From contig JAFZOL010000025.1 of NCBI GenBank assembly GCA_017550625.1, positions 62,001 through 126,000 on the forward strand: a DNA stretch of 64,000 nucleotides. Reading direction: 5' to 3'. The notes beneath the pieces were generated by a model that worked only from the letters and a program-made list of their open reading frames with translations, was not told the origin of the DNA and did not search any database. Within the stretch, counting starts at the first letter, position 1; every line of letters begins with the position of its first letter. The position numbers were made by a program, and so were the translations under genes. Below are positions 7,372-15,868 of this stretch, piece after piece. The stretch comes from Clostridia bacterium. GTDB lineage: Bacteria; Bacillota; Clostridia; Oscillospirales; Acutalibacteraceae.

Positions 7372-8070
7372 TCAGCAGCAGAAGCCGCGGAACCCGCAGC
7401 AGAAGAAATTGATGAGGATCGTGAGGATCATGCTGCGCAGGCACGAGTAGCCGCCCGTGCCGGTGCGCCCGTAGTCGTAGCTCTCGCGCCGGTAGCCGCC
7501 CTGCATGTTCTCAAGCCGGTCGCGCAGCGACGCGTAATCGGCGTTGTCGTGCTCCTCGGCGGCGGCGCGCTCAGCCGCCTCGTAGGCGGCGGACACGTTG
7601 CCCGCCCCGTAGTTCGCCACGGCGTAGAGATAATACCAGTAGGCGTTGCGCTCGGGCATCGAATTAAGAACCGAGATGGCGGCGGCATACTGCCCGGTCT
7701 CAATGAGATTGCGCGCGCGGGAGAAGAGCTGCGAATAAGAGCCCGCGGTCTGTCCCGCGCCGGTGCCCGTGCCCGTCCCGGAGCCGGTGAAGCGGCGGAA
7801 GAACTCCTCGAAGATATCGGCGTAGGTGTAGGTATACTGGCCGTTCGAGTAAGAGCCGGACGAGGACGCGCCCGTGAAGGGCGAGGCGTCGGCCGTCCCG
7901 TTTTTGATCTGGTCGTAGGCGGCGTTGATCTCGCTCATGCGCGCCGCGGCCTCTTCGTCGCCTGGGTTTAAGTCGGGGTGGTATTTTTTCGCGAGCTTGC
8001 GATAGGCCTTTGTGACCTCTTCGTCGCTTGCCCCGCGCTCCACGCCGAGCACCTGCCAGGGATCACGCAT
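7372..8070 (-). CDS. DnaJ-domain protein with cysteine-rich C-terminus
   Basis: 232 residues. The N-terminal J-domain (about 1-60) keeps the HPD motif at 31-33, so it should stimulate a DnaK-type Hsp70. A Gly/Ser/Thr-rich linker and a helical TPR-like region (about 110-180, [15 protein letters not shown]) follow. The last 25 residues are hydrophobic with four cysteines in two pairs ([11 protein letters not shown]), resembling a membrane-inserted or acylated tail. The start codon overlaps the DUF5685 gene by 8 bp. It is not the canonical DnaJ, since the Gly/Phe and zinc-finger domains are absent. Confidence 0.86.
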   Translation of the reverse strand: MRDPWQVLGVERGASDEEVTKAYRKLAKKYHPDLNPGDEEAAARMSEINAAYDQIKNGTADASPFTGASSSGSYSNGQYTYTYADIFEEFFRRFTGSGTGTGTGAGQTAGSYSQLFSRARNLIETGQYAAAISVLNSMPERNAYWYYLYAVANYGAGNVSAAYEAAERAAAEEHDNADYASLRDRLENMQGGYRRESYDYGRTGTGGYSCLRSMILTILINFFCCGFRGFCC

Positions 8071-8962
8071 CGTCGCCGCCTCCTTTCTCGTCCGCCTGAC
8101 CGGGGGCGGGCGCTTCGGCGCGCTCCCCTTTTCGTTTCCGGCCCGCGGATTTGAGCGCGTAGGCGCTCCATACGCCCGAGAGCAGCACGTTTTCGACGAT
8201 GGCCGCGTCGGTTTTCGGTTCGAGCGCGCGGTAGGCGTCCAGCGCCTGCGAGAGCGTGAGCTCCATCAGACGCATTCGGTGGTCAGGTGAACTTCTGATA
8301 AACGGATTATACGCCTTTTTCCTTAAGTCAGGCTTAATATCCGCGACGGCGTCGAGCAGGTAGATCGCCTTGCCGAGGGTGAAGCCGAAGGCGAACAGGC
8401 GCTTGTGCGTTTCGAGCGGGACGTCCGTTTCAACGCCCGAGGGCTTTTCGGCGAACACGGCGCCGAGCAGCATGCCGAAGGCGTTCGCGGGGACCTCGGG
8501 ATCGGGGATGTCGTGCTTTTCGGCCTCGGAGATCTCGTCAAGGCACGACACGATCTGCTTCGTGAGCGCAGGATAGCGGGCGGACACCGCCACGGCGTCG
8601 CGCCGGAACAGCGCCGACATGAGCCGCGGCGAAACGCCACCCTCGTCTTTGACGTCGTCCTGAAAATGGTAGTACGCGAGCAGGATGTTCATTTCGGCCG
8701 CGTAGGACGAGAACGCGTTCACGAGCAGGGGCTGCTTTTTGAACGGATGGCGCTCGCAGCGGGAGGCGGATTCTTCAAACGGGACGCCGTAGACGTCCGA
8801 CAGCGTGAGCGCGAGCAGCACGAGGTCGTAAGACAGGGCGGCGCGCTCGCGCGGGCGGCCGACGTTGCCGATGCCGCGGCAGATGCCGCAGTAGACGCTC
8901 TTGACGCGCGCCTTGTTTTCATCGCTTAAAAGCCCCATGTCGGGCACGGCAAAGCCGAACAA
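8063..8962 (-). CDS. DUF5685 family protein
   Basis: 299 residues from a TTG start at 8962, preceded by AAGGAGGGG. The family signature is visible at the N-terminus ([17 protein letters not shown], then YCGICRGIG) and in the central acidic helices ([13 protein letters not shown]). The DD-rich, mostly helical make-up recalls prenyl-synthase-like folds, but the function is unknown. DUF5685 genes commonly neighbour DnaJ-domain genes in Clostridia, as here. The C-terminal 25 residues are low-complexity and charged. Confidence 0.83.
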   Translation of the reverse strand: MFGFAVPDMGLLSDENKARVKSVYCGICRGIGNVGRPRERAALSYDLVLLALTLSDVYGVPFEESASRCERHPFKKQPLLVNAFSSYAAEMNILLAYYHFQDDVKDEGGVSPRLMSALFRRDAVAVSARYPALTKQIVSCLDEISEAEKHDIPDPEVPANAFGMLLGAVFAEKPSGVETDVPLETHKRLFAFGFTLGKAIYLLDAVADIKPDLRKKAYNPFIRSSPDHRMRLMELTLSQALDAYRALEPKTDAAIVENVLLSGVWSAYALKSAGRKRKGERAEAPAPGQADEKGGGDDA

Positions 8963-8995
8963 TCCGCTCCCCTCCTTTTGCGCAAATCACAGCTT

Positions 8996-9030
8996 CGGCG
9001 CCGGACCGAATAGGGGTCGGTCCGACGCCG
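8996..9030. other. Stem-loop between the zinc-ribbon gene and the DUF5685 gene
   Basis: CGGACCGA (9002-9009) pairs with TCGGTCCG (9017-9024), extended by flanking CGGCG/CGCCG. There is no T-run, so it is more likely an mRNA stabiliser or weak terminator of the gene at 9063 than a strong terminator. Confidence 0.5.
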
Positions 9031-9062
9031 GCGTTGGTTCATCAGGTTTTTTTCGCGGGCGA

Positions 9063-10619
9063 TCAATACATGTACGGGCTGCCGTACATCATGGAGGAAA
9101 CAAGCCCCATGAAGTTGTCGTAATAATACCCGTCTTCTTTCGCCTCGCGGATCAGGCGGTCGAGGCCGGCGGTATCGGGCTTCGTGGAGCCGACGTCATC
9201 GATGATGATCGCGCCCTCTTCGCCGGGCACCTCGATGCGCTCGATATATTTGCTGCCGTTGAAGGTGAGACGGATCGTGACGGTCTCGTCGAGATCGCCC
9301 ACATAGTAATCCGCCATATCGGCGAGCTCCTCTTCCATCTCGGCAAGCTCCTCATCGGAGACGTCGAGCAGGCTGCGGACCTTTTTATTGCTCATGAAAT
9401 AGCTCTTCGCTTCGTCGGCGATCTTGGCGAAATTGAAGGTGACCGTGTAAACGTCGCCGCTCTTGTCGCCGGAAACAGCGCGGGAGCTCAGCTCGCCGAG
9501 CATGTCGTTGAACATATCGATCCAGTCGGAGCCGGAGGGCAGATCGTCCACGTTAAAGTTTCTGATGTAATCTCTGAATTCACTGAGCTCGCTGTAAGAA
9601 AACGCCGGGATGTTCAGAAGGATGGACTTGACCTTGGAGATGAGCTCTTCGTCTTTGACGATGCTGTCGTAAAGATCGGCGACGGCATTCAGATTCAGCT
9701 TGCCGTCCTTCACGATATTCTTCAGGAGATCCGCGACGGCGTCCACGAGCTTGTTGACGATCTTGTTGCCGTCTTCGACGGAGATGCCGAGCGAAGGCGC
9801 GTACATCGACACGGCGGAATGCAGAAGCCCCTTGGCGTCGTTTTCGAGGAACGACTGCAGGCTCTCGATATTAAGCACCCAGTCGCCGTATTCGCCGATC
9901 AGCTTGCCGTCGTAGAGGGCGAACAGCACGTCGCCGTCTTCATCGCGCGCGATGATTGTGGAGTGATAGATATCGTCGCCGAGCTCGACCTGCAGGGCGC
10001 TGTCGTTTTCGACCCTGCCGTCATTTTCGACCTTCAGGGTGAAGCTGCCGGAATTGCACACGGTCTGCTCGGCCCTGTAAAGCACGGTCTGCGCAGGGGC
10101 GCTGCCGTTTTTGATCACGCCTTTGCCGCCGCCGAACCAGCCGAAGATGAAGCCGCACACGACAACGGCGATCACGGCGACTGCCGCGATGACGCCGATG
10201 ATGAGGCCGGTCTTCTTTTTGCCGCCCTTTTTCTTTTTCGGGGCCTCCTGCTCGGCAGGCGAAACCTGATTGTAGGGGGCGCCGGCATACTGCTGCGGAT
10301 AATACGCGCTGCCCGCGGGCGCGGCGTAGGGATCGGGCTGCTGCTCGCGCACGGGCTGGCCGTAGGGCGCGCCCTGCGGCGGATAGGCGTTCACCGGGGG
10401 CTGATAGGGAGCGGCCGGGGCCTGATACTCGTTCACGGGCGCCTGATAGGGCGCGGCCGGTGCCTGATACTCGTTCACCGGGGGCTGATAGGACGCCGCC
10501 GGGACCTGATACTCGTTCACCGGGGGCTGGGGCGCGGCGGGAGCCTGAAGGGGCTGTCCGCAGTTCGGGCAGAAGGCGGCGCCTTCGCCGCAGTTATTAC
10601 CGCAATAGGGACAAAACAT
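9063..10619 (-). CDS. Zinc-ribbon, proline-rich, single-pass membrane protein
   Basis: 518 residues. The N-terminal zinc ribbon has cysteines at 3, 6, 17 and 20. A Pro/Tyr/Gln-rich region (about 25-115) includes near-perfect copies of a 14-residue unit built on PVNEYQAPAAPYQ. A basic stretch and one transmembrane helix (about 136-160) follow, then a roughly 350-residue region expected to be extracytoplasmic. That region contains no domain I recognise, though its strand/helix pattern and net acidity recall lipoprotein-like folds. Three other proteins here share the zinc-ribbon plus Pro-rich plus membrane design (30404, 31839 and 41762). Confidence 0.82.
   Translation of the reverse strand: MFCPYCGNNCGEGAAFCPNCGQPLQAPAAPQPPVNEYQVPAASYQPPVNEYQAPAAPYQAPVNEYQAPAAPYQPPVNAYPPQGAPYGQPVREQQPDPYAAPAGSAYYPQQYAGAPYNQVSPAEQEAPKKKKGGKKKTGLIIGVIAAVAVIAVVVCGFIFGWFGGGKGVIKNGSAPAQTVLYRAEQTVCNSGSFTLKVENDGRVENDSALQVELGDDIYHSTIIARDEDGDVLFALYDGKLIGEYGDWVLNIESLQSFLENDAKGLLHSAVSMYAPSLGISVEDGNKIVNKLVDAVADLLKNIVKDGKLNLNAVADLYDSIVKDEELISKVKSILLNIPAFSYSELSEFRDYIRNFNVDDLPSGSDWIDMFNDMLGELSSRAVSGDKSGDVYTVTFNFAKIADEAKSYFMSNKKVRSLLDVSDEELAEMEEELADMADYYVGDLDETVTIRLTFNGSKYIERIEVPGEEGAIIIDDVGSTKPDTAGLDRLIREAKEDGYYYDNFMGLVSSMMYGSPYMY
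10358..10530 (-). repeat. Coding 42-bp tandem repeats in the zinc-ribbon protein
   Basis: About four copies of a 42-bp unit encode the 14-residue PVNEYQAPAAPYQ-type repeat. The copies differ by a few substitutions (Q/P, A/V), and the last copy is degenerate. Confidence 0.8.
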
Positions 10620-10653
10620 AAGATGGACCCTCCTGAATCAATTATTTATATTT

Positions 10654-10682
10654 ATTTAATCAAAAATCGGGGGCTTTGTCAA
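10654..10682 (-). promoter_or_regulatory. Promoter of the zinc-ribbon protein gene
   Basis: Minus strand: -35 TTGACA (10677-10682), 17-bp spacer, -10 TTAAAT (10654-10659). AGGAGGG precedes the ATG at 10619. Confidence 0.78.
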
Positions 10683-10742
10683 GAGCATTTTCCCGCGCGG
10701 GGCGGTGAAACGAGGTTTTCGCGGGTTTCGGAGAAAAAACGG

Positions 10743-10769
10743 TTGATTTTTGGCGCCGGATATTATAAA
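10743..10769 (+). promoter_or_regulatory. Possible promoter of fba
   Basis: TTGATT (10743-10748) and TATAAA (10764-10769) are separated by 15 bp, which is shorter than ideal. Assigned because nothing better lies upstream of fba. Confidence 0.4.
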
Positions 10770-10802
10770 ATGGATGCGTAAAATGAAATGGAGGAAATGC
10801 AT

Positions 10803-11669
10803 ATGTTAGTATCCGCAAGAGAAATGCTTCAGAAAGCCAAGGCCGGCAAATACGCGGTCGGGCAGTTCAACATCAACAACCTCGAGTGGACCAAGGCGAT
10901 CCTGCTGACCGCCGAGGAGCTCAAAAGCCCCGTCATTCTCGGCGTATCCGAGGGCGCGGGCAAGTATATGTGCGGCTTCAACACCGTGGCGGACATGGTG
11001 AAGGCCATGATGAAGACGCTCGGCATCACTGTGCCCGTGGCGCTCCACCTCGACCACGGCACCTTCGAGGGCGCGTATAAGGCGATGGAAGCCGGCTTCT
11101 CGTCCGTGATGTTCGACGGCAGCCACTACGGCATCGAAGAGAACGTGGAGAAGACCACGCAGGTGATCCGCGACGCGCACGCGAAGGGCGTGAGCGTGGA
11201 AGCGGAGGTCGGCGCGATCGGCGGCGAAGAGGACGGCGTGATCGGCGGCGGCGAGGTCGCGGACCCCGACGAGTGCAAGCGCATCGCGGATCTCGGTGTG
11301 GACATGCTGGCCGCGGGCATCGGCAACATCCACGGCAAATACCCCGAGAACTGGGCGGGTCTGCGCTTCGACGTTCTCGACGCCATCCAGCAGAAGACCG
11401 GCGAGATGCCCCTCGTGCTGCACGGCGGCACCGGCATCCCTGCCGACATGATCCGCAAGGCCATCTCGCTCGGCGTGTCGAAGATCAACGTAAACACCGA
11501 GTGCCAGCTCGCCTTCCAGGAAGCCACGAGAAAGTATATCGAAGAGGGCAAGGACCTCATCGGCAAGGGCTTTGACCCCAGAAAGCTGCTCGCCCCCGGC
11601 GTGGAGGCCATCAAGGCCACCGTGCGCGAGAAGATGGAGCTCTTCGGCTCCGTGGGCAAGGCGGAATAA
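10803..11669 (+). CDS. fba: Class II fructose-1,6-bisphosphate aldolase
   Basis: 288-residue class II (zinc-dependent) ketose-bisphosphate aldolase, which splits fructose 1,6-bisphosphate to DHAP and glyceraldehyde 3-phosphate in glycolysis. Metal and phosphate motifs are visible: LHLDHGTFEGAYKA (zinc His and catalytic Asp), DGSHYG, the AEVGAIGGEEDG loop, GIGNIHGKYP and VLHGGTGI. The ATG at 10803 is preferred over one 15 bp upstream because GGAGG ends 9 bases before it. Tagatose-bisphosphate aldolases are close relatives and cannot be excluded. The length is normal, and the gene is monocistronic with its own terminator. Confidence 0.93.
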   Translation: MLVSAREMLQKAKAGKYAVGQFNINNLEWTKAILLTAEELKSPVILGVSEGAGKYMCGFNTVADMVKAMMKTLGITVPVALHLDHGTFEGAYKAMEAGFSSVMFDGSHYGIEENVEKTTQVIRDAHAKGVSVEAEVGAIGGEEDGVIGGGEVADPDECKRIADLGVDMLAAGIGNIHGKYPENWAGLRFDVLDAIQQKTGEMPLVLHGGTGIPADMIRKAISLGVSKINVNTECQLAFQEATRKYIEEGKDLIGKGFDPRKLLAPGVEAIKATVREKMELFGSVGKAE

Positions 11670-11681
11670 GCAAAAAAATAT

Positions 11682-11715
11682 ACGGGAGAGGCCGGCAGGT
11701 CTCTCCCGTTTTTTT
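11682..11715. terminator. Terminator between fba and hydF
   Basis: ACGGGAGAG (11682-11690) pairs with CTCTCCCGT (11701-11709), followed by a seven-T run on the plus strand. A-rich sequence on the other side could serve the convergent hydF. Confidence 0.88.
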
Positions 11716-11722
11716 GTGATTC

Positions 11723-12904
11723 TTATAGTCCGAAGACGCGCACGGCGCGTTCGAGGATGCCGGTGGCCGAGGCGATGGCCACGCCGTAGTTGACGATCGG
11801 CACGCCCGCGGCCTTCGCGACGTCGAGGCGGTGGCGCATCTCAGTTTCGCTCAGCATGCAGCCGCCGCAGTGGACGACGAGGGCGTAATCCGAGAGGTCC
11901 GCCGGGAACTCGCCGCCGGAGGTGAACGAGAACGCGGGCTCGGCGCCGGAGAGCTTTCGGAGCATGTTCGGCAGCTTGACGGTGCCGATGTCGTTGCACT
12001 GGCGGTGGTGCGTGCACCCTTCGGAGATGAGCACACGGTCGCCGGTCTTCAGCGCGCGCACGGCGGCGGCGCCCTCCAATAGTTGGGTAAGCTCCCCTTT
12101 GTAGCGGGCGAAGAGGATCGAGAAGGACGTGAGCGGCACGTCGTCAGGGACTATCGCGGCGACGGCCCTGAACGCCTGCGAGTCGGTCACCACGAGGCGC
12201 GGCGGCGCTTTGAGCGAATCGAGCGCCGCGGCGAGCGTTTCGGGCTGGCAGCAGACGGGCACGCAGTAGAGGTCCAGAAGTTCGCGCAATACCTGCTGCT
12301 GGGGCAGGATGAGCCGCCCCTTCGGCGCGGATTCGTCGATCGGGATCACGAGCACCACGACGTCGCCGGGCGTGACGAGGTCCGCCAATATCTTTTTGTC
12401 GCGCTTGACCGTTTTGGCGAAGTCGCCGAGGCGGTTTTTGAGGGCGTCGACGCCCTCGCGCGTGACGCTGCTGACAAGCAGAGACCCCGGTTCGGGGTTT
12501 TCGTAACGGACAAGGTCCGCTTTGGTGTAGACGAGCAGATACGGGAGCTTGCGCGCCGCAAAGAGCGAAAGGAGCGTGCGGTCGCCGTCGGACAGCCCGG
12601 CGGCGGGGTCGACCGCCAGCACCGCGATGTCGGTCTTGGCGAGGATCTCGTTGGTTTTCGCCACGCGCTTTTCGCCGAGGGAGCCCGCGTCGTCAAAGCC
12701 GGGAGTGTCGATGATCAGCACGGGGCCGAGGGGCAAAAGCTCCATCGCCTTTTTCACGGGGTCGGTGGTTGTGCCCTTGACCTCGGACACGACCGAGAGC
12801 TCCTGCCCGGTGACGGCGTTGACGAGGCTCGATTTGCCGGCGTTTCGCATACCGAAGAAGCCGATGTGGATCCGCTCGGCGGATACGGTTTCGTTGAGAC
12901 TCAT
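11723..12904 (-). CDS. hydF: [FeFe]-hydrogenase H-cluster maturation GTPase HydF
   Basis: 393-residue HydF, the GTPase scaffold on which the 2Fe subcluster is assembled before transfer to apo-HydA. GTPase motifs: G1 GMRNAGKSSLVNA, G2 GTTTDPV, G3 DTPGFDD, G4 TKAD. The C-terminal Fe-S domain carries CTHHRQC and, about 50 residues later, HCGGC, which match the family cluster-binding pattern. It lies 9 bp after hydG. Length is normal, and it is the last gene of the hydE-hydG-hydF maturation operon. Confidence 0.96.
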   Translation of the reverse strand: MSLNETVSAERIHIGFFGMRNAGKSSLVNAVTGQELSVVSEVKGTTTDPVKKAMELLPLGPVLIIDTPGFDDAGSLGEKRVAKTNEILAKTDIAVLAVDPAAGLSDGDRTLLSLFAARKLPYLLVYTKADLVRYENPEPGSLLVSSVTREGVDALKNRLGDFAKTVKRDKKILADLVTPGDVVVLVIPIDESAPKGRLILPQQQVLRELLDLYCVPVCCQPETLAAALDSLKAPPRLVVTDSQAFRAVAAIVPDDVPLTSFSILFARYKGELTQLLEGAAAVRALKTGDRVLISEGCTHHRQCNDIGTVKLPNMLRKLSGAEPAFSFTSGGEFPADLSDYALVVHCGGCMLSETEMRHRLDVAKAAGVPIVNYGVAIASATGILERAVRVFGL

Positions 12905-12913
12905 GATTTCACC

Positions 12914-14371
12914 TCAGAAGCGGAAGTCGCGGCGGTTCGAGTTTTTGATGTCCTCGATGTTTCTCGCGGCGATCGAACGCACCTTGTCGGAGGGGACCTT
13001 TTTGAGCTCCTCTTCGACCATCTTATAGCCGACGGCCTTCGTTTCGGGCGAGGCGTAGTCCTCGAGGTATTCGGTGAGGGTCATCAGGGCGTTCGGGTGG
13101 CAGCAGTTGAGGATCTGACCGGATTTACAGAGGCTCATGAAGCGGTCGCCGGTGCGCCCCTCGCGGTAGCAGGCGGTACAGAACGACGGGATGTGGCCGT
13201 TTTCCATCAGCCACCGCACGACCTCGTCGAGGCTGCGCTGGTCGGAGACGTCGAACTGCTCGGTGTCGTGCGGGCGCTCGTCCGCCGAATACCCGGCGTA
13301 ACCGCCGACAGACGTGCGCGAGCCGCCCGAGACCTGCGAGATGCCGAGGCGCAGGAGTTTGCTGCGGACCTCTTCGGTCTCGCGGGTGGAGATGATCATG
13401 CCGGTATACGGCACGGCGAGGCGGATGATCGCTGTGATCTTGGCGAAGGTCTCGTCGGAGATGCCGTTGTCGAACGCCGTGGGGTCGATGTCGTCCGCCT
13501 TTTTGACGCGCGGGACCGAGATCGTGTGCGGGCCTACGCCGTGCACGGCCTCAAGGTGCTCGGCGTGCATGATGAGCCCCGCGAGCTCGTATTTATAGAG
13601 CTCGAGGCCGAACAGGACGCCGAGGCCGACGTCGTCGATGCCGCCCTCCATCGCGCGGTCCATGGCCTCGGTGTGGTAGTCGTAGTCGTGCTTGGGGCCC
13701 GTGGGATGGAGCTTTAAGTAGCTTTCTTTGTGATAGGTCTCCTGGAACAGGATGTAGGTGCCGATGCCGGCCTCTTTGAGCCTGCGGTAATTCTCGACCG
13801 TGGTGGCGGCGATGTTGACGTTCACGCGGCGGATGTCGCCGTTTTTGTGGTGGACGGAATAGATCGTCTTGATGCAGTCGAGGATGTATTCAATCGGGTT
13901 GTTGACGGGGTCTTCGCCCGCCTCGATCGCGAGGCGCTTGTGGCCCATATCCTGCAGGGCGATCACCTCGTTACGCACCTCGTCCTGCGTGAGCTTTTTG
14001 CGCGGGATGTGCTTGTTTTTGAGGTGATAGGGGCAGTAGACGCAGCCGTTGACGCAGTAGTTCGACAGATACAGCGGCGCGAAGATGACGATGCGGTTGC
14101 CGTAGAACGCGAGCTTGATCTCTTCGGCGATCTTGTAGATCTCCTCGAGCACGGCGGGGTCGTCGTTTTCGAGCAATAAGCTCGCCTCGCGGTGGGTAAG
14201 GCCTTTGCAGGTATAGCCGCGCTCGCCCTTGACGGGACGGGCCTTGTCGAGGATCTCGCGGATGAGGGCGGCGTCGTTTTTATGCTCCTCCGCCCAGCGA
14301 AGGGTGTCGCGAATCTCGCCGTCGTTGATGAATTCGTCCGCTTTGAGGGACTTGGGGTCGTAGATTGCCAT
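12914..14371 (-). CDS. hydG: [FeFe]-hydrogenase radical SAM maturase HydG
   Basis: 485-residue radical SAM tyrosine lyase, which produces the CO and cyanide ligands of the H-cluster from tyrosine. The SAM-binding cluster motif is CVNGCVYC (CxxxCxxC). The C-terminal auxiliary cluster motif CTAC...C is present, with the third cysteine about 22 residues on, followed by NCCHPNALMT. It is distinguished from ThiH and HydE by this C-terminal cluster. It lies between hydE and hydF, with a 60-bp gap to hydE; AAAGGAAG precedes the ATG. Confidence 0.96.
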   Translation of the reverse strand: MAIYDPKSLKADEFINDGEIRDTLRWAEEHKNDAALIREILDKARPVKGERGYTCKGLTHREASLLLENDDPAVLEEIYKIAEEIKLAFYGNRIVIFAPLYLSNYCVNGCVYCPYHLKNKHIPRKKLTQDEVRNEVIALQDMGHKRLAIEAGEDPVNNPIEYILDCIKTIYSVHHKNGDIRRVNVNIAATTVENYRRLKEAGIGTYILFQETYHKESYLKLHPTGPKHDYDYHTEAMDRAMEGGIDDVGLGVLFGLELYKYELAGLIMHAEHLEAVHGVGPHTISVPRVKKADDIDPTAFDNGISDETFAKITAIIRLAVPYTGMIISTRETEEVRSKLLRLGISQVSGGSRTSVGGYAGYSADERPHDTEQFDVSDQRSLDEVVRWLMENGHIPSFCTACYREGRTGDRFMSLCKSGQILNCCHPNALMTLTEYLEDYASPETKAVGYKMVEEELKKVPSDKVRSIAARNIEDIKNSNRRDFRF

Positions 14372-14431
14372 GATATTTGCTTCCTTTCTTTGAGGTCAGA
14401 GCGCGAAGGCGACTTCCCTCTTAGAGATTTT

Positions 14432-15478
14432 TTATTTTTTGACGTCGCCGCGGTTCGTGACGACGGTAAAGCCGATAGAACGCATACGGGCGGCAAGGCA
14501 GCTTTTGCACTGGGCGCTCTCGTCGCCGGTGCAGATCTTGTTGTCGTAGAGCGCGTATTTCTTGCGCACGGACACGGGCGAGAGATTCGGCATGACCACG
14601 TTTGCGCCGGCCAGGATACCCGCCTCGCGTCCCATGGGGTGGATCGTGCCGAGCGCCGTGGTGGCGGGCAGCAAAACGTGCGGCAGCATGAGCCGGATGA
14701 CGGACAACAGATACAGCGTCAGCTCGTAAGAGCCCGCGGGCCGGTCGCCGAAAGGCGTGTCCTTATGCGGGATGAAAGGGCCGATGCCGACCATGTCGGG
14801 GCGGAAGGTCTCGAGAAACTTCAAGTCCTGCGCGAGCGACGCGTTCGTCTGGAACGGCGACCCGACCATGAAGCCCGCGCCGACCTGATAGCCGAGATCT
14901 CGGAGGTCACTCAGGCAGCGCATGCGGTTGTCGAAGGACATCTTGGAAGGGTGCAGCTTTTCATAATGGGCTTTGTCGGCGGTCTCGTGTCGCAGAAGAT
15001 ATCGGTCCGCGCCCGCCTCTTTGAGCAGGCGGTAGCTCTCGCGGCTGCGCTCGCCCATAGAGAGTGTCACGGCGCAGTCGGGGTGCCTTTCTTTGAGCGC
15101 GGATACGAGCGGCATAAGGCGGCCGTCGGTGAACCACGGGTCCTCGCCGCCCTGCAGCACGAAGGTGCGAAAGCCGAGATCGTAGCCCTCGTCCGCGCAC
15201 GCGAGGATCTCTTCGGGCGAAAGGCGGTAGCGCTCGGCGTTTTTGTTGCTTTTGCGGATGCCGCAGTAAAGGCAGTCGTTTTTGCAGAAGCTGCTGACTT
15301 CGATCAGACCCCGCACGTAGATATCCGTGCCGTAGACTTCGCGCCGGACGCGGTCGGCAAGCGAACGGAGCCGCGCCGCGCCCTCGGACGAGCGCAGCGT
15401 GAGCAGGCTTTCGTATTCTTCCGCCGACAGAGAATGCCTAGCGGCGAGCTTTTCGATCAGCGAAAACTCAGTCGTCAT
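14432..15478 (-). CDS. hydE: [FeFe]-hydrogenase radical SAM maturase HydE
   Basis: 348-residue radical SAM enzyme, required together with HydG and HydF to build the dithiolate-bridged 2Fe subcluster. The CKNDCLYC motif (CxxxCxxC) sits in the usual place after SSF, and LQGGEDPW marks the substrate barrel. A C-terminal accessory cysteine set (CTGDESAQCKSC) is kept, as in many though not all HydE proteins. The ATG overlaps the end of the TM1266-type regulator gene by 11 bp. Confidence 0.95.
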   Translation of the reverse strand: MTTEFSLIEKLAARHSLSAEEYESLLTLRSSEGAARLRSLADRVRREVYGTDIYVRGLIEVSSFCKNDCLYCGIRKSNKNAERYRLSPEEILACADEGYDLGFRTFVLQGGEDPWFTDGRLMPLVSALKERHPDCAVTLSMGERSRESYRLLKEAGADRYLLRHETADKAHYEKLHPSKMSFDNRMRCLSDLRDLGYQVGAGFMVGSPFQTNASLAQDLKFLETFRPDMVGIGPFIPHKDTPFGDRPAGSYELTLYLLSVIRLMLPHVLLPATTALGTIHPMGREAGILAGANVVMPNLSPVSVRKKYALYDNKICTGDESAQCKSCLAARMRSIGFTVVTNRGDVKK

Positions 15479-15725
15479 TCGATACGCCCGAAAACGCCGT
15501 TTTGACGCTCACGCCGGGCAGGTTGCCGATCTTGCCGGACAGGGCGCTGATGACGTCCGCCGGCGCGTCGATGGCGATCGAGATGATGTTGATGCTTTTG
15601 GCGCGGTAAGGGATGCCCATGCGGCCGATGATATAATCGGCGCAGTCGTGCAGAAGGGCGTTGAGCTTCTCGACCGAAGCGTAATTCTCAACGATGATGC
15701 TCATGACGGCGACTCTGGTTTCCAT
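15468..15725 (-). CDS. TM1266-type iron-only hydrogenase system regulator
   Basis: 85-residue ACT-like/ferredoxin-fold protein of the putative iron-only hydrogenase system regulator family (TM1266 type). Recognisable segments are TRVAVMSIIVENYASVEKLN and, near the middle, GIPYRAKSINIISIAIDAP. The ATG at 15725 is preferred because GGGAGG lies upstream. It is the first gene of the maturation operon. Its regulatory mechanism has not been defined; resemblance to NikR-like C-terminal domains suggests ligand binding, not DNA binding. Confidence 0.9.
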   Translation of the reverse strand: METRVAVMSIIVENYASVEKLNALLHDCADYIIGRMGIPYRAKSINIISIAIDAPADVISALSGKIGNLPGVSVKTAFSGVSNDD

Positions 15726-15776
15726 TGAGATCCTCCCGTTTTTCATTGGATCCGGCCTGCAAGGCCGTTATAAATC

Positions 15777-15805
15777 AGTATAACACGGAAACGGCGCGAA
15801 TGCAA
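15777..15805 (-). promoter_or_regulatory. Promoter of the hydEGF maturation operon
   Basis: Minus strand: -35 TTGCAT (15800-15805), 17-bp spacer, -10 TATACT (15777-15782). Confidence 0.8.
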
Positions 15806-15830
15806 GAAAAATATATATACGCGCAAAAGA

Positions 15831-15855
15831 AAAGGGCTCCCCACGGAAGCCCTTT
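15831..15855 (-). terminator. Terminator of the secreted beta-propeller gene
   Basis: Stem AAGGGCT / AGCCCTT followed on the minus strand by TTTCTTTT. It lies immediately downstream of the gene at 15869. Confidence 0.78.
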
Positions 15856-15868
15856 GAGATTTTTCAGC

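Noticed and set aside
10358..10530. 42-bp repeats as a non-coding array
   Set aside because: They are in frame and encode the proline-rich repeats of the zinc-ribbon protein.
8901..10781. Long plus-strand open frame of about 626 codons opposite the zinc-ribbon gene
   Set aside because: Antisense shadow of a GC-rich gene; no ribosome binding site, no family resemblance, and it crosses two promoters.
12083..13717. Open frame of about 544 codons antisense to hydF and hydG
   Set aside because: Shadow frame; His/Arg/Asp-rich composition typical of antisense reading of GC-rich coding sequence.
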